Shown here one piece after another: positions 25,511-33,628 of a stretch of 64,000 nucleotides of DNA. The notes under the pieces were generated by a model. It was not told the DNA's origin, ran no database searches, and was given only the letters and a program-made list of their open reading frames with translations. Source of the DNA: Chryseobacterium indoltheticum. Its GTDB lineage: Bacteria; Bacteroidota; Bacteroidia; Flavobacteriales; Weeksellaceae. The position numbers and the translations under genes were made by a program. Positions within the stretch are counted from its first letter, which is position 1; every line of letters begins with the position of its first letter. The stretch spans positions 3,162,001 to 3,226,000 of the forward strand of contig NZ_CP033929.1 in the NCBI RefSeq assembly GCF_003815915.1, in the 5' to 3' direction.

Positions 25511-28500
25511 TTATTTTAATATTATCAAAGTATTTTCAGCGGTTAATGTTTCTAGCCAAGTTTTTCTTTCTTTTATCACCTTATAAAACCTTGCCTTTAC
25601 TAATTCTTTTTCGCTTTTAGATAAATTTTCAAATCCTTTAAACATCTGACTTAAATCTTCTTTTATCATGTCATTATATTGAGGATGCGACTGATGCTTG
25701 GCTCTGTTCCAAAAATTAGCAGGAATTTCAGAATCTTTTAAGGAATTTCTGGCTTTTTCTACAACTTCATCAAATTTGTGCACAGGAGGAAGCATAGTTC
25801 CATTAAATGCTTCATCTAAATTAATTCCTAATTCATCAAATGCTTTTCCATAAAAAATTTCCATTTCCTTAGGCACAATGTGATGAGCTTGATAATCGGA
25901 AGGCATGGCTTCTTCTGGTAATAATCCTTTTTTATTTCTATCTTTTATTTCTTTTTTAATAGCAGATTTTAATTTATTTAAGGCATTGGCTGAAGGAGAT
26001 CTTAATTGACTTTTTATTTTCTTAAGCTTTGTATCAACATCTAAAAATTCATCGGCATCTATTTTTTCTATTCTTTCAAATATCTTTTTATTTTTACTAA
26101 GAGATTGAGCTGCCATATCCCTAACATTTCTGCTTCCAGTAAATCCTGAATCTGCTATATCTTTTCCTAATGGTGATACAATTTCAATGTCATCACCAAT
26201 AAACCGTGCCTGTATTCCATCTACTTCAAGTTTTTCTCCTATTTTTTTACCTTGTGCTAATTCATTGTCAATATGTTTCACTTCACCTGTAGCCAGTAAA
26301 ACCCAAGGATTAACGCTTCCGTAAAGATAAAATTTAAATCCTTTTACAACAATTTTAAATCCTTTGAATTTAAAACGTTTCGCTAAGTTTTCGCCTAACT
26401 CGTCTAAATTTTTAGCGCCTTTAGCTATTCCTTTTCCTATTCCCTGAACAAAGAACTTCGCTTTACCAGCCTGTTTCACAAATCCTTTTCCGGTAGCAAC
26501 AAGAGCATTTTTGCCGGCTTTCAGAGTACTTTTCGCTCCCGCTTTGGCTAAATTAACCACTCCTTTTACTCCGCCTTTAGCTGCTGTTTTTAGCACTTTA
26601 AACAAAGCTGCAGAATCGAATAAAAGTATAAAAATTAATTCAACTAAAATAATCCCGATTGCTCTTGCCAAAGCTTTTCCTGCGGTAGCTGTTTTTCCTA
26701 GCCAACCATCAGTCATAAATGTCTTGAAGAAACCACTCGCTTTTGCAACAGCTTGTGCCATCATTATAGCAGCAAAGATTTCGAGTGCAGGTGGAATCAA
26801 GGCAAAAATAGCTCCTGCTGTAAAAATCGCCAATGCTGTTATTCCGAGAACAATTGCAGCTCCGATACCGATATACTTCCATTTGTTTTCTTCCCAGTTT
26901 TTCTTAATTCCTGACCACATCTGCTCTTTTAGGTAATACATACGAACTAAAGGAGTCCAAGGACCAACCAATTTCATTTCTTCAGGCATTGAGCTTTCTG
27001 TTGCAGCCTGTTTACCAGAAGCACTTCCTGTATCTGTACTAGGCGGTGATTGTTTGTTTTGATAATCAATAAACCAATCAGCTTGAGCGTATGGATCGGC
27101 TGGAATGTCTTGTTTTTCGGCTGCGGTTGCATCACCTTCCATTTCTTGTGATCCGGCAGCAGATTGTTTAAACATATCAAGCGTATTACTATTGGCTCCG
27201 AAATTAATTTCACCGTTGCTGCCTTGTAATTGCGCAAGAAGTTCCGGGCTCAATTCCATGTCATTTGCTACAGGATCAACATGAAAATCGTTTTCGTTAT
27301 AAGAATTTCTACCTAACAAATCATCATATTCTGAATCTGATCCTGAGCTTACAACCTCAGCCATTGCTGTTTTTTCAAACGGTAAAGGTTGTGTTACATC
27401 CATTCCCAAGAACTCTTCAGAAATTTGTCCCATAAAATTATCCGGCATTACCATAGCCGAACTTGTTAGGTTGTATAAACCTTCCATTATTTTTATAATC
27501 CCTGATACAATAAAATTAACTGCATCAAGAATCAGATTGTAAAAATCCTGAAGCGCACCAATAAGCTTATCTACTGCTTCTGCCAAGAAATCAATCACAG
27601 CAACAACTGCTTTTTTGAAGACTTCAAAAGTTTGGTTTACAAATTTTTCTGCAACAGCCACGTATTTGTCTATTTTAGCCTTCAATCGGTCTCTGATACC
27701 AGGGAACGCTGCCAAAGCAACGTCTAAGAAACTTTTTAACAATGAAGCAAATGCTTTGATAAAGCTCACAATTGCTTTTCGGGCTATTTCTAATGCTGCT
27801 AAAACTAATTTTTTGGCCGCTTCAAAAATAACTTTTACCGCTTCTCTGAGCTTGGTGAAGATATAGTTCAGCGCATCTTTGAGGGCGTTAATAAATGCTG
27901 TCGCTTTATCGGCAACCCAACCAAAGAAGCCCCCGCTTTTTTTATCCTCTTCAGCCTTTTTCAGTTGAGCTTTTTTATCTGCGGCTTCTTTTTCTTTACG
28001 TGCATCTGCATTAGCTTTATTAATATGGCTCTGAGCTGCAGTTTCGCCTTTGCTCTTCTCTGTTTTTATATTTCCAAGTGTTGTTTTAGCTTGATTGCTA
28101 GATTTTTTTGCAAAATCTGATTCTGTTTTATCAAGCGCACTCTGCCATTCAACTCTTGATTGGTTGACATCAGCCTGAGCGTCTTTTACAGATTTCAGCT
28201 GTTTTTCCTGCGACTTATTTTTCTCTTCATTTATTTGATTTTCAGAAGCTTTTTCCTGCTCCAGCACCTTTTGATTATGCTCTACTTCAGCTGTTTGATA
28301 TTTCTCACTTTCGGCTCCAATTTTTGACTGAATAATTGGTTCAAACTGAGCATTGATATTCGCTTCATCAATACCTTCGAGTTTAAGGGCATCAATAGGT
28401 TGTTTTTTAACAGCTTTGGAAGTTATTTTACGCGATGATTTAAGAGTTTCATCTTTTGGTTTTTTGATGATGCTATTTTCACCATAATCTTTATGAACAT

Positions 28501-29488
28501 CTTTTGCTGCCTGATTTTTTTTGATACTCATATCTTGTAAAGCATCATTTTGCTCGATTGACAAGTGTTCTGTATCTGCTTCTCCGCTAAGATCTAAATG
28601 TGCGTTTTGCTGCATTTTTGTTGGAATTGCAGAGGTATTCAGTTGAATTCCCTTAAGCTGATCATGTGCCTGTCTCTCAAAAGTTCCTTTTTTGGATCCT
28701 GTTGAATTAAAAGAGTAATTTACTTTTTTCAAAGGATCGCTTTGTGGGAAAGAAACCTCTTTTGGCTGTGATTTCTGAGCTGTAGATTTAACTGTTTTTT
28801 TACTTGATTTTGCTACAGTTTTATCTTTACCGGCTTTACCTTTAGATTTATTTCCTGAGAAAGCGCTTCCTATTTTTGCATTTACTTTTGGAAGTTCGCC
28901 TGTTGCTTTCTCTGTCTGAATATTTAAAAGTGCCGTACTGTTATTTTGAACAGCGTTAAAATCACCAACCAACTGCGTAGCCGGAGAAGTTGACAAATCA
29001 GCCAAAGAAGCATCGCTATTATCTTTGTTCCCTAATTTTGTTTTTTCTTTCGGTTTTATTTCGTTATTCTTTTTACTCTCCTGGTGATTTACAGCCTGCT
29101 CCTCCACCGTCTTTGGCAGATACGTTCCCGATTTTAGGTCGTTATAATCACGTGCCTGATCTATACTCAGGGTGGTCATATATCCTTTTTCTATGTTTTT
29201 GGTGTCCGGATGATTGATATCTCCGGTTTCGGCAAGGCTCTCTTGATGCTTTTGGTACATTATTTCTGAACCCTTATCGTAGATGGTTTGCGAACCATGA
29301 ACGGCTGCAGTGCTGCCATTGAGGTTTGCTGACCCTGATTTGGTGGCTGAATCCTCAGTTTTTTGTATCTGTGCACCGATTACTTCTGTCTCAGACAGAG
29401 GTATGGCCGATGGCTCTTTCTGCCTTTGGTTTTTGCCCTGATTTTGGTGGACTTTATTGTCTTTTTCTACAGGTGTTGCTGCTTTCAT
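25511..29488 (-). CDS. eCIS cargo toxin: loading region, membrane helices, AHH nuclease C-terminus
   Basis: A 1325-residue polymorphic toxin. I start it at MKAATPVEKDNK (29488), 16 codons inside the longest frame. Residues 1-420 are disordered and Lys-, Gln- and Ser-rich. About 420-530 is charged coiled coil. About 540-700 consists of repeated amphipathic helices (FFGWVADKATAFINALKDAL) of the type seen in large eCIS cargo. Strong hydrophobic segments lie near 870-910 and 940-960. The junction FKFYLYGSVNPWVLLATGEV is near 1051-1070. The variable toxin follows, with YQAHHIVPKE near 1200 and AKHQSHPQYND, the AHH HNH-like nuclease signature. No HExxH/DUF4157 protease is seen. An eCIS-specific promoter lies upstream, and immunity directly downstream. 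Confidence 0.8.
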   Translation of the reverse strand: MKAATPVEKDNKVHQNQGKNQRQKEPSAIPLSETEVIGAQIQKTEDSATKSGSANLNGSTAAVHGSQTIYDKGSEIMYQKHQESLAETGDINHPDTKNIEKGYMTTLSIDQARDYNDLKSGTYLPKTVEEQAVNHQESKKNNEIKPKEKTKLGNKDNSDASLADLSTSPATQLVGDFNAVQNNSTALLNIQTEKATGELPKVNAKIGSAFSGNKSKGKAGKDKTVAKSSKKTVKSTAQKSQPKEVSFPQSDPLKKVNYSFNSTGSKKGTFERQAHDQLKGIQLNTSAIPTKMQQNAHLDLSGEADTEHLSIEQNDALQDMSIKKNQAAKDVHKDYGENSIIKKPKDETLKSSRKITSKAVKKQPIDALKLEGIDEANINAQFEPIIQSKIGAESEKYQTAEVEHNQKVLEQEKASENQINEEKNKSQEKQLKSVKDAQADVNQSRVEWQSALDKTESDFAKKSSNQAKTTLGNIKTEKSKGETAAQSHINKANADARKEKEAADKKAQLKKAEEDKKSGGFFGWVADKATAFINALKDALNYIFTKLREAVKVIFEAAKKLVLAALEIARKAIVSFIKAFASLLKSFLDVALAAFPGIRDRLKAKIDKYVAVAEKFVNQTFEVFKKAVVAVIDFLAEAVDKLIGALQDFYNLILDAVNFIVSGIIKIMEGLYNLTSSAMVMPDNFMGQISEEFLGMDVTQPLPFEKTAMAEVVSSGSDSEYDDLLGRNSYNENDFHVDPVANDMELSPELLAQLQGSNGEINFGANSNTLDMFKQSAAGSQEMEGDATAAEKQDIPADPYAQADWFIDYQNKQSPPSTDTGSASGKQAATESSMPEEMKLVGPWTPLVRMYYLKEQMWSGIKKNWEENKWKYIGIGAAIVLGITALAIFTAGAIFALIPPALEIFAAIMMAQAVAKASGFFKTFMTDGWLGKTATAGKALARAIGIILVELIFILLFDSAALFKVLKTAAKGGVKGVVNLAKAGAKSTLKAGKNALVATGKGFVKQAGKAKFFVQGIGKGIAKGAKNLDELGENLAKRFKFKGFKIVVKGFKFYLYGSVNPWVLLATGEVKHIDNELAQGKKIGEKLEVDGIQARFIGDDIEIVSPLGKDIADSGFTGSRNVRDMAAQSLSKNKKIFERIEKIDADEFLDVDTKLKKIKSQLRSPSANALNKLKSAIKKEIKDRNKKGLLPEEAMPSDYQAHHIVPKEMEIFYGKAFDELGINLDEAFNGTMLPPVHKFDEVVEKARNSLKDSEIPANFWNRAKHQSHPQYNDMIKEDLSQMFKGFENLSKSEKELVKARFYKVIKERKTWLETLTAENTLIILK

Positions 29489-29530
29489 TGACTTAGTTTT
29501 TTGATTACATATTATTTTAAAATGTATATA

Positions 29531-29555
29531 AAGCACAACCCTATGTGTTGTGCTT
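29531..29555. terminator. Hairpin in the cargo 5' leader
   Basis: 9-bp stem AAGCACAAC/GTTGTGCTT with a 7-nt loop; TTTTTTA follows rightward and TTTATAT leftward. It lies between the cargo promoter motif (29725-29787) and the cargo start (29488), so any cargo transcript must pass it. The rest of 29537-29923 holds the promoter motif and no gene. Confidence 0.5.
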
Positions 29556-29724
29556 TTTTATACTTACCTGTTGGAGTGAAAAATCAGACCGTGATATGGC
29601 CGATTTTTTTTAAAGAATTTGAGTAATTAAAAGTGGTTAATCAACTTTGTGATGAGAAACAGGTAATGCTGAGCCACTTATAGTTTTTCCTTTTCTTGTC
29701 TCTTGAGTTCCAAGTTTTCAAGTT

Positions 29725-29787
29725 CAAAATTCAGTCTTTTTCTCGAGAATTATTTGCTTTTTAAGGGATGTATTCTGTAGTTGCAGT
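29725..29787 (-). promoter_or_regulatory. Shared eCIS promoter motif, cargo copy
   Basis: On the minus strand ACTGCAACTACAG (29787-29775), exactly 42 bp, then GAATTTTG (29732-29725). The spacer is unlike those of the fibre copies, so only the two boxes and their distance are conserved. Confidence 0.7.
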
Positions 29788-29923
29788 GAAGTGTCTTTTT
29801 TAAGAATCTATTACTGCAATGTTCTAAGCTTTTAGATAAATCATCTGGTGAACGCATGTCTCAATTGATTAATTTTAATGACACACGTGACCCAATATTA
29901 TTTTTTCTTTATTACCTAATTAT

Positions 29924-30304
29924 CTACGGAATCAGATCATCTTTCTTTTCTTCTTCTACATGAGTATGTCTATCTGTTTTAACGCCATATCGGGTTTCAA
30001 TAAAAAGGCTCACTGTGGTGTCAATCCAATACGGAAGATTGGTAGTGATCATTTTCAAAAATTTATCATAGCCATAGCCCAGCACAAACAGGACTCCTGT
30101 AGAATACCACTTGTCATGCAAATCGGCTCTGTTCATTAAATAACTCATGGTAAAACCAACAATGACAACTATCGCAAGTGTAACAAAATGTTCCCATAAT
30201 TGTTTTTTCTCTTTGTTTTGTATGGAAACCAGTACCCGCAATAATCCTCCTGAAAATGCAATTGCAGTTCCGATTAACAGAGCTTTTATACCATCTAAAT
30301 TCAT
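29924..30304 (-). CDS. Small membrane protein, holin candidate
   Basis: A 126-residue protein with three hydrophobic segments near residues 5-26, 38-57 and 68-86 and a charged, soluble C-terminal tail (HTHVEEEKKDDLIP). Size and topology match class I holins, which let endolysin reach the wall and time lysis. With the lysozyme and spanin candidate at the far end of the locus it would complete a lysis set (inference). It lies between the cargo gene and the regulator region with its own start. A generic small membrane protein is the alternative. Confidence 0.5.
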   Translation of the reverse strand: MNLDGIKALLIGTAIAFSGGLLRVLVSIQNKEKKQLWEHFVTLAIVVIVGFTMSYLMNRADLHDKWYSTGVLFVLGYGYDKFLKMITTNLPYWIDTTVSLFIETRYGVKTDRHTHVEEEKKDDLIP

Positions 30305-30362
30305 TATATTTTATCTATTATTTATTTAAATTCGATTGTCTAAAAGCTTCTTAGGTGTTTGA

Positions 30363-30530
30363 TCAATCCTGATCAAGTATGTATATATCATCTAAAAATC
30401 TTTTGCTTTTTCGAATATTTTCATTTTCATTTACATAAGCCAATTCGTCGATAAGAGCACTGATGTCTTTGTTTGGCTTGTGAAGTTTTTCATTATTTTT
30501 CTTATTTTTTTTCTTCTCTTTTTTTTTCAT
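30363..30530 (-). CDS. Small basic hypothetical protein (55 aa)
   Basis: Runs from ATG 30530 to TGA 30363. The start is very lysine-rich (MKKKEKKKNKKNNEKLHK), then comes an acidic helical part (DISALIDELAYVNENENI) and a tail RFLDDIYILDQD. I recognise no family. The charge pattern resembles small phage-type DNA- or RNA-associated proteins. It lies 58 bp upstream of the holin candidate in the same direction and may be co-transcribed with it. The A-runs at the start could be coincidental, hence modest confidence. Confidence 0.45.
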   Translation of the reverse strand: MKKKEKKKNKKNNEKLHKPNKDISALIDELAYVNENENIRKSKRFLDDIYILDQD

Positions 30531-30830
30531 GGTTTCTAAAATTTAATTAAATGAGCTATTGTTTTTTTTATCTTTTAAATTGCTATTCCGGTAATCCGGG
30601 ATCAAATAGTTTCCTGCTTTTCGGGGTTCAAGGTTTCGTCTGAAACAATCGAACTAAAAAGCAAAAAACCATTTTCACCTCAGTATTTTGCATACAAATC
30701 TGAAATTGTGTAAGATGACAGGACAACCCTCTTTTTTAATATGATCGATGGGTGAGCTACCGAAGTGTGATAACTTTGAATCCTTTTCTATCTTTTAGAA
30801 TATATAAGTCTGAAGTCACTATTGCACCGA

Positions 30831-30989
30831 CTAAGCCTGAAGGAGGATGTTATATATCGTTCTTTCCGACAAAAACAACATCTCCGTCAATTCGGTTACA
30901 ATTACTTTCATCTGTTTATTTTGATTACGCTTTACATATTCAATAACAAAATCTTTTCTTTTCTCTACTAATTCTTTACTACGTTTCAT
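30831..30989 (-). CDS. Small helix-turn-helix-like protein (52 aa)
   Basis: Runs from ATG 30989 to TAG 30831. MKRSKELVEKRKDFVIEYVK is a basic helix, and the C-terminal half (VTELTEMLFLSERTIYNILL) reads as a helix-turn-helix with an SERTIYNIL recognition-helix pattern. It probably binds DNA and may regulate the neighbouring promoter region. It points away from the CI/LexA-like repressor, with a 0.9-kb non-coding stretch between. The coding call rests on this protein-like pattern, because the gene is short. Confidence 0.55.
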   Translation of the reverse strand: MKRSKELVEKRKDFVIEYVKRNQNKQMKVIVTELTEMLFLSERTIYNILLQA

Positions 30990-31779
30990 TTTTTTATGGT
31001 TAAAGTTTTTATGGTTAAAAGTTTTTTTTTGAACTAGAAAAGTTTCCGTTTTGCTTAATTTTTTCTATTTAATTTTAGCCAACAGGAAACCTCTAAAGGC
31101 CTATTTTAAAGCCTTTAAACGAATGTCTAATTATATTATTTAATTTTGGTTTTTAAGAAGCCAGTACCGGGTATTTTTCTACAGATACAAATCCCAACTT
31201 CTTCTTCTAAATCTCACTTTTGGCGAATACCGATATTGGTGTTTACAAAGAATCGATTTTTTATAAACCGTTCAATAACGAATATTCACTTCCAGTAATT
31301 GACTGTAAATAAGTGCAACATTTTACTTTTAAATTCCTTTAAAACAAGTGCGCTTTTCACAAATCTGTTTTGCCTTTTGAGATGTATTCAACGTATTACT
31401 GATAGCTATAATTAATCGATATTTTATATACTAAACAGTAGCGCTACACTACATTTTGGTGTTTTTGGCAAAACAGAGAGCTAAATAATGTTTAATTTGA
31501 ACACCCTTCAAAATAAACGCATTTTTTTCATTATTAAGATTATTAAAAAAACGAACAAATAACATTTATACTAATCCATAAAACGTAATCTTCGCATCTT
31601 TTATAGTAAAAAATTATATTTTCATTCTAATTAGCGCTTGATAAAATAAAAAGATAAAATTCTATTACACGACACAATATTTACGAAAACAACATCTAAC
31701 TATTTGATTTAAAGTATTAAATTAATTCTAATCAATTATTTAAATATTAAAATAACCTTAAATCATTAATATATTTTTG
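30990..31779. other. Non-coding stretch between divergent regulators
   Basis: AT-rich with no frame that I can support on either strand. A short inverted repeat AAAGGC/GCCTTT is at about 31096-31121. It is a possible control region for the repressor and the small HTH gene. Confidence 0.5.
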
Positions 31780-31833
31780 TATATTTGTACCGTTCGTCCT
31801 TAACAACGAAACAAATATACGAACATTGTTCGT
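31780..31833 (+). promoter_or_regulatory. Repressor promoter with palindromic operator
   Basis: TATATTTG at 31780-31787 fits the Bacteroidetes -7 consensus TAnnTTTG exactly. The 15-bp perfect palindrome ACGAACATTGTTCGT lies at 31819-31833, about 26 bp past the expected transcription start and 64 bp before the repressor ATG. This is a typical place for an autoregulatory operator. Confidence 0.6.
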
Positions 31834-31896
31834 TTTTCAAAATAAAAATGTGATTATTTTTCGTATATTTTTATAAATAATTATAAACGTATCAAA

Positions 31897-32559
31897 ATGA
31901 ACTATTTAGAATTCAAAGAAATCAGAAAGAAACTAAAGATGAAGCAGGCTGATATTGCAAAATCTATAGGTGTTGGCACCAGAGCCGTACAATATTGGGA
32001 AAAAGGCGAACGAAAAATACCAGAAACAACGGCTTATTTCGTAACCAACTTACTCGAGGAACAACAAAAGAAGCTTAATATCGGCGCCTCGCCTGTTGTT
32101 TTCTCAGATCTTAAGATCATGAATGTTCCGCTTGCGAATCAATATGCACAAGCCGGCTATCTGCACAATTTTGCAGATGAAGAATATATAGAAAGCTTAC
32201 CTACAATTCCTTTTACTGACGATGTAGAGCACCGAGGCGAATACATGTGTTTTGAAATAAAAGGCGACAGCATGGATAACGGATCGTACGAAAGCTATCT
32301 GGAAGGTGACATTATTCTGTGCAGAAACATAAGACAAGATTACTGGATGAGCAAGCTGCATTACGACAAATGGGATTTTGTGATCGTTCACAAAGAGAAA
32401 GGAATTCTGGTAAAGCGAATCGTTAACCACGATGTTGAAAGAGGTATTATCACTCTTCATTCTTTAAATGAATATTACGAGGATTTTGATATCCACTTAC
32501 AGGATGTCGCAAAACTTTTTAATATTATTAGTACAAGACGAAAAAACAACAGAAGATAA
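31897..32559 (+). CDS. CI/LexA-type autocleavable repressor (XRE + S24)
   Basis: A 220-residue regulator. Residues 5-50 are an XRE helix-turn-helix (MKQADIAKSIGVGTRAVQYW). Residues of about 75-210 form an S24 peptidase domain with an Ala86-Gly87 cleavage site in YAQAGYL, the nucleophile Ser125 in KGDSM and the general base Lys173 in ILVKRIV. This is the LexA/lambda CI arrangement (A84-G85, S119, K156). Autocleavage helped by RecA filament would link the locus to DNA damage, as in prophages. It sits between the structural operon end and the cargo/lysis genes, and is transcribed opposite to both. It has its own palindromic operator and terminator. Confidence 0.85.
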   Translation: MNYLEFKEIRKKLKMKQADIAKSIGVGTRAVQYWEKGERKIPETTAYFVTNLLEEQQKKLNIGASPVVFSDLKIMNVPLANQYAQAGYLHNFADEEYIESLPTIPFTDDVEHRGEYMCFEIKGDSMDNGSYESYLEGDIILCRNIRQDYWMSKLHYDKWDFVIVHKEKGILVKRIVNHDVERGIITLHSLNEYYEDFDIHLQDVAKLFNIISTRRKNNRR

Positions 32560-32580
32560 TTAAAGAACTGCTTAACTGAA

Positions 32581-32607
32581 TAAAATCCTCAAATATTGAG
32601 GATTTTA
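32581..32607. terminator. Bidirectional terminator, repressor / structural operon
   Basis: 12-bp perfect stem TAAAATCCTCAA/TTGAGGATTTTA with a 3-nt loop between two converging genes (stops at 32559 and 32627). T-rich on both sides. Confidence 0.85.
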
Positions 32608-32626
32608 TTAGTTTTCAGACTCATGA

Positions 32627-33538
32627 TTAGCTCTCACAGTAAGACGAAATATCGATGATCTTACCAATTTTTGGGTCTACATTATAAATTATACTCCAGT
32701 CAGGCGCTTCAAATCTGATCCATCTTATTCCATGCTGATTAAACCCAACAGGATTATCACTTTCAAATTCTCTTAAATTTCCAGGTATAGCAGAGGTTGT
32801 TCCATCAATCAGGAAAATGAAACTTCCTGCCCGTGGTTCTGGTGTATCCAGAATGACCTGCTTTTTCCAGACACCTCCTGTCTGACAGATACTTTTTTTA
32901 TCAAGATCATAGTTAGCAGGTAAGCAATAGGCTTCTAAAACTCTTCGAACGCCCCATTTTCCTGATCTGAACCCAAATACATTCGACCAATCTGAAACTA
33001 CAGATTTTGAACAGTGTCTTCTGGCTCTGATGTAATAAGCAGTTTCATTGGTAATAGCACCATCATTCATCTCAATAAATTCGATCGGTGTATAATCACT
33101 TCCCATGATCACCCGCACCTGAACAATATTCGTAAATTTATCATCGGTCGCTATCTGATATTCTATCGCATAAAGATCTGCTTCATCTACAGGATAATCC
33201 ATTATTATCTGATCACCTTCTCCCAGATACACGCTCTTTATGACAGGGGTTTCACAAGCCGGAGGAGTACATTTTTCTACATTGAAAATACCTGTATGAG
33301 TATCTGACACTCCATTTGCTGATAACTCTAATATATATTCATATTCACCGGTAACCTGAATATTCGGGATACTTATCACACCTCCACTTGCGGGTACAGA
33401 AGTTATATCGTACTGAGTATAAGAGCCTGCAGAATCTTTGATTTTATATCTAAACGAAGCAGTAGCACCCGTTGTCGGTATAGAAGAAGTATAATATATT
33501 TGAAATGAAATATTACATTTCGTTGTTGCCGTTGCCAT
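32627..33538 (-). CDS. FnIII/Ig-like accessory protein at the end of the structural operon
   Basis: A 303-residue beta-rich protein without signal peptide or membrane helix. Residues of about 1-95 and 100-190 look like two fibronectin-III/Ig-like modules (GEYEYILELSANG, and AYYIRARRHCSKSVVSDWSN). The C-terminal ~110 residues form a Cys-containing unit (YCLPANYDLDKKSICQTGGV, RWIRFEAPDW). The last gene of the leftward operon, 90 bp after the large surface proteins. It is probably a baseplate-peripheral or fibre-tip component. I do not recognise a named family. Confidence 0.45.
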   Translation of the reverse strand: MATATTKCNISFQIYYTSSIPTTGATASFRYKIKDSAGSYTQYDITSVPASGGVISIPNIQVTGEYEYILELSANGVSDTHTGIFNVEKCTPPACETPVIKSVYLGEGDQIIMDYPVDEADLYAIEYQIATDDKFTNIVQVRVIMGSDYTPIEFIEMNDGAITNETAYYIRARRHCSKSVVSDWSNVFGFRSGKWGVRRVLEAYCLPANYDLDKKSICQTGGVWKKQVILDTPEPRAGSFIFLIDGTTSAIPGNLREFESDNPVGFNQHGIRWIRFEAPDWSIIYNVDPKIGKIIDISSYCES

Positions 33539-33628
33539 TATATTATGTTTTTTATTGTTATTATATTATTCATTGATGTATAAGGGATGATTTTATCATC
33601 ATAAAACCACCCCTTTCTACAGTATTCA

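Noticed and set aside
25511..29488. DUF4157-type protease front on the cargo toxin
   Set aside because: No HExxH motif is present in the N-terminal region. It is disordered and lysine-rich instead.
30752..30946. 64-codon rightward frame
   Set aside because: It is antisense to the better supported 52-aa HTH-like gene at 30831-30989.
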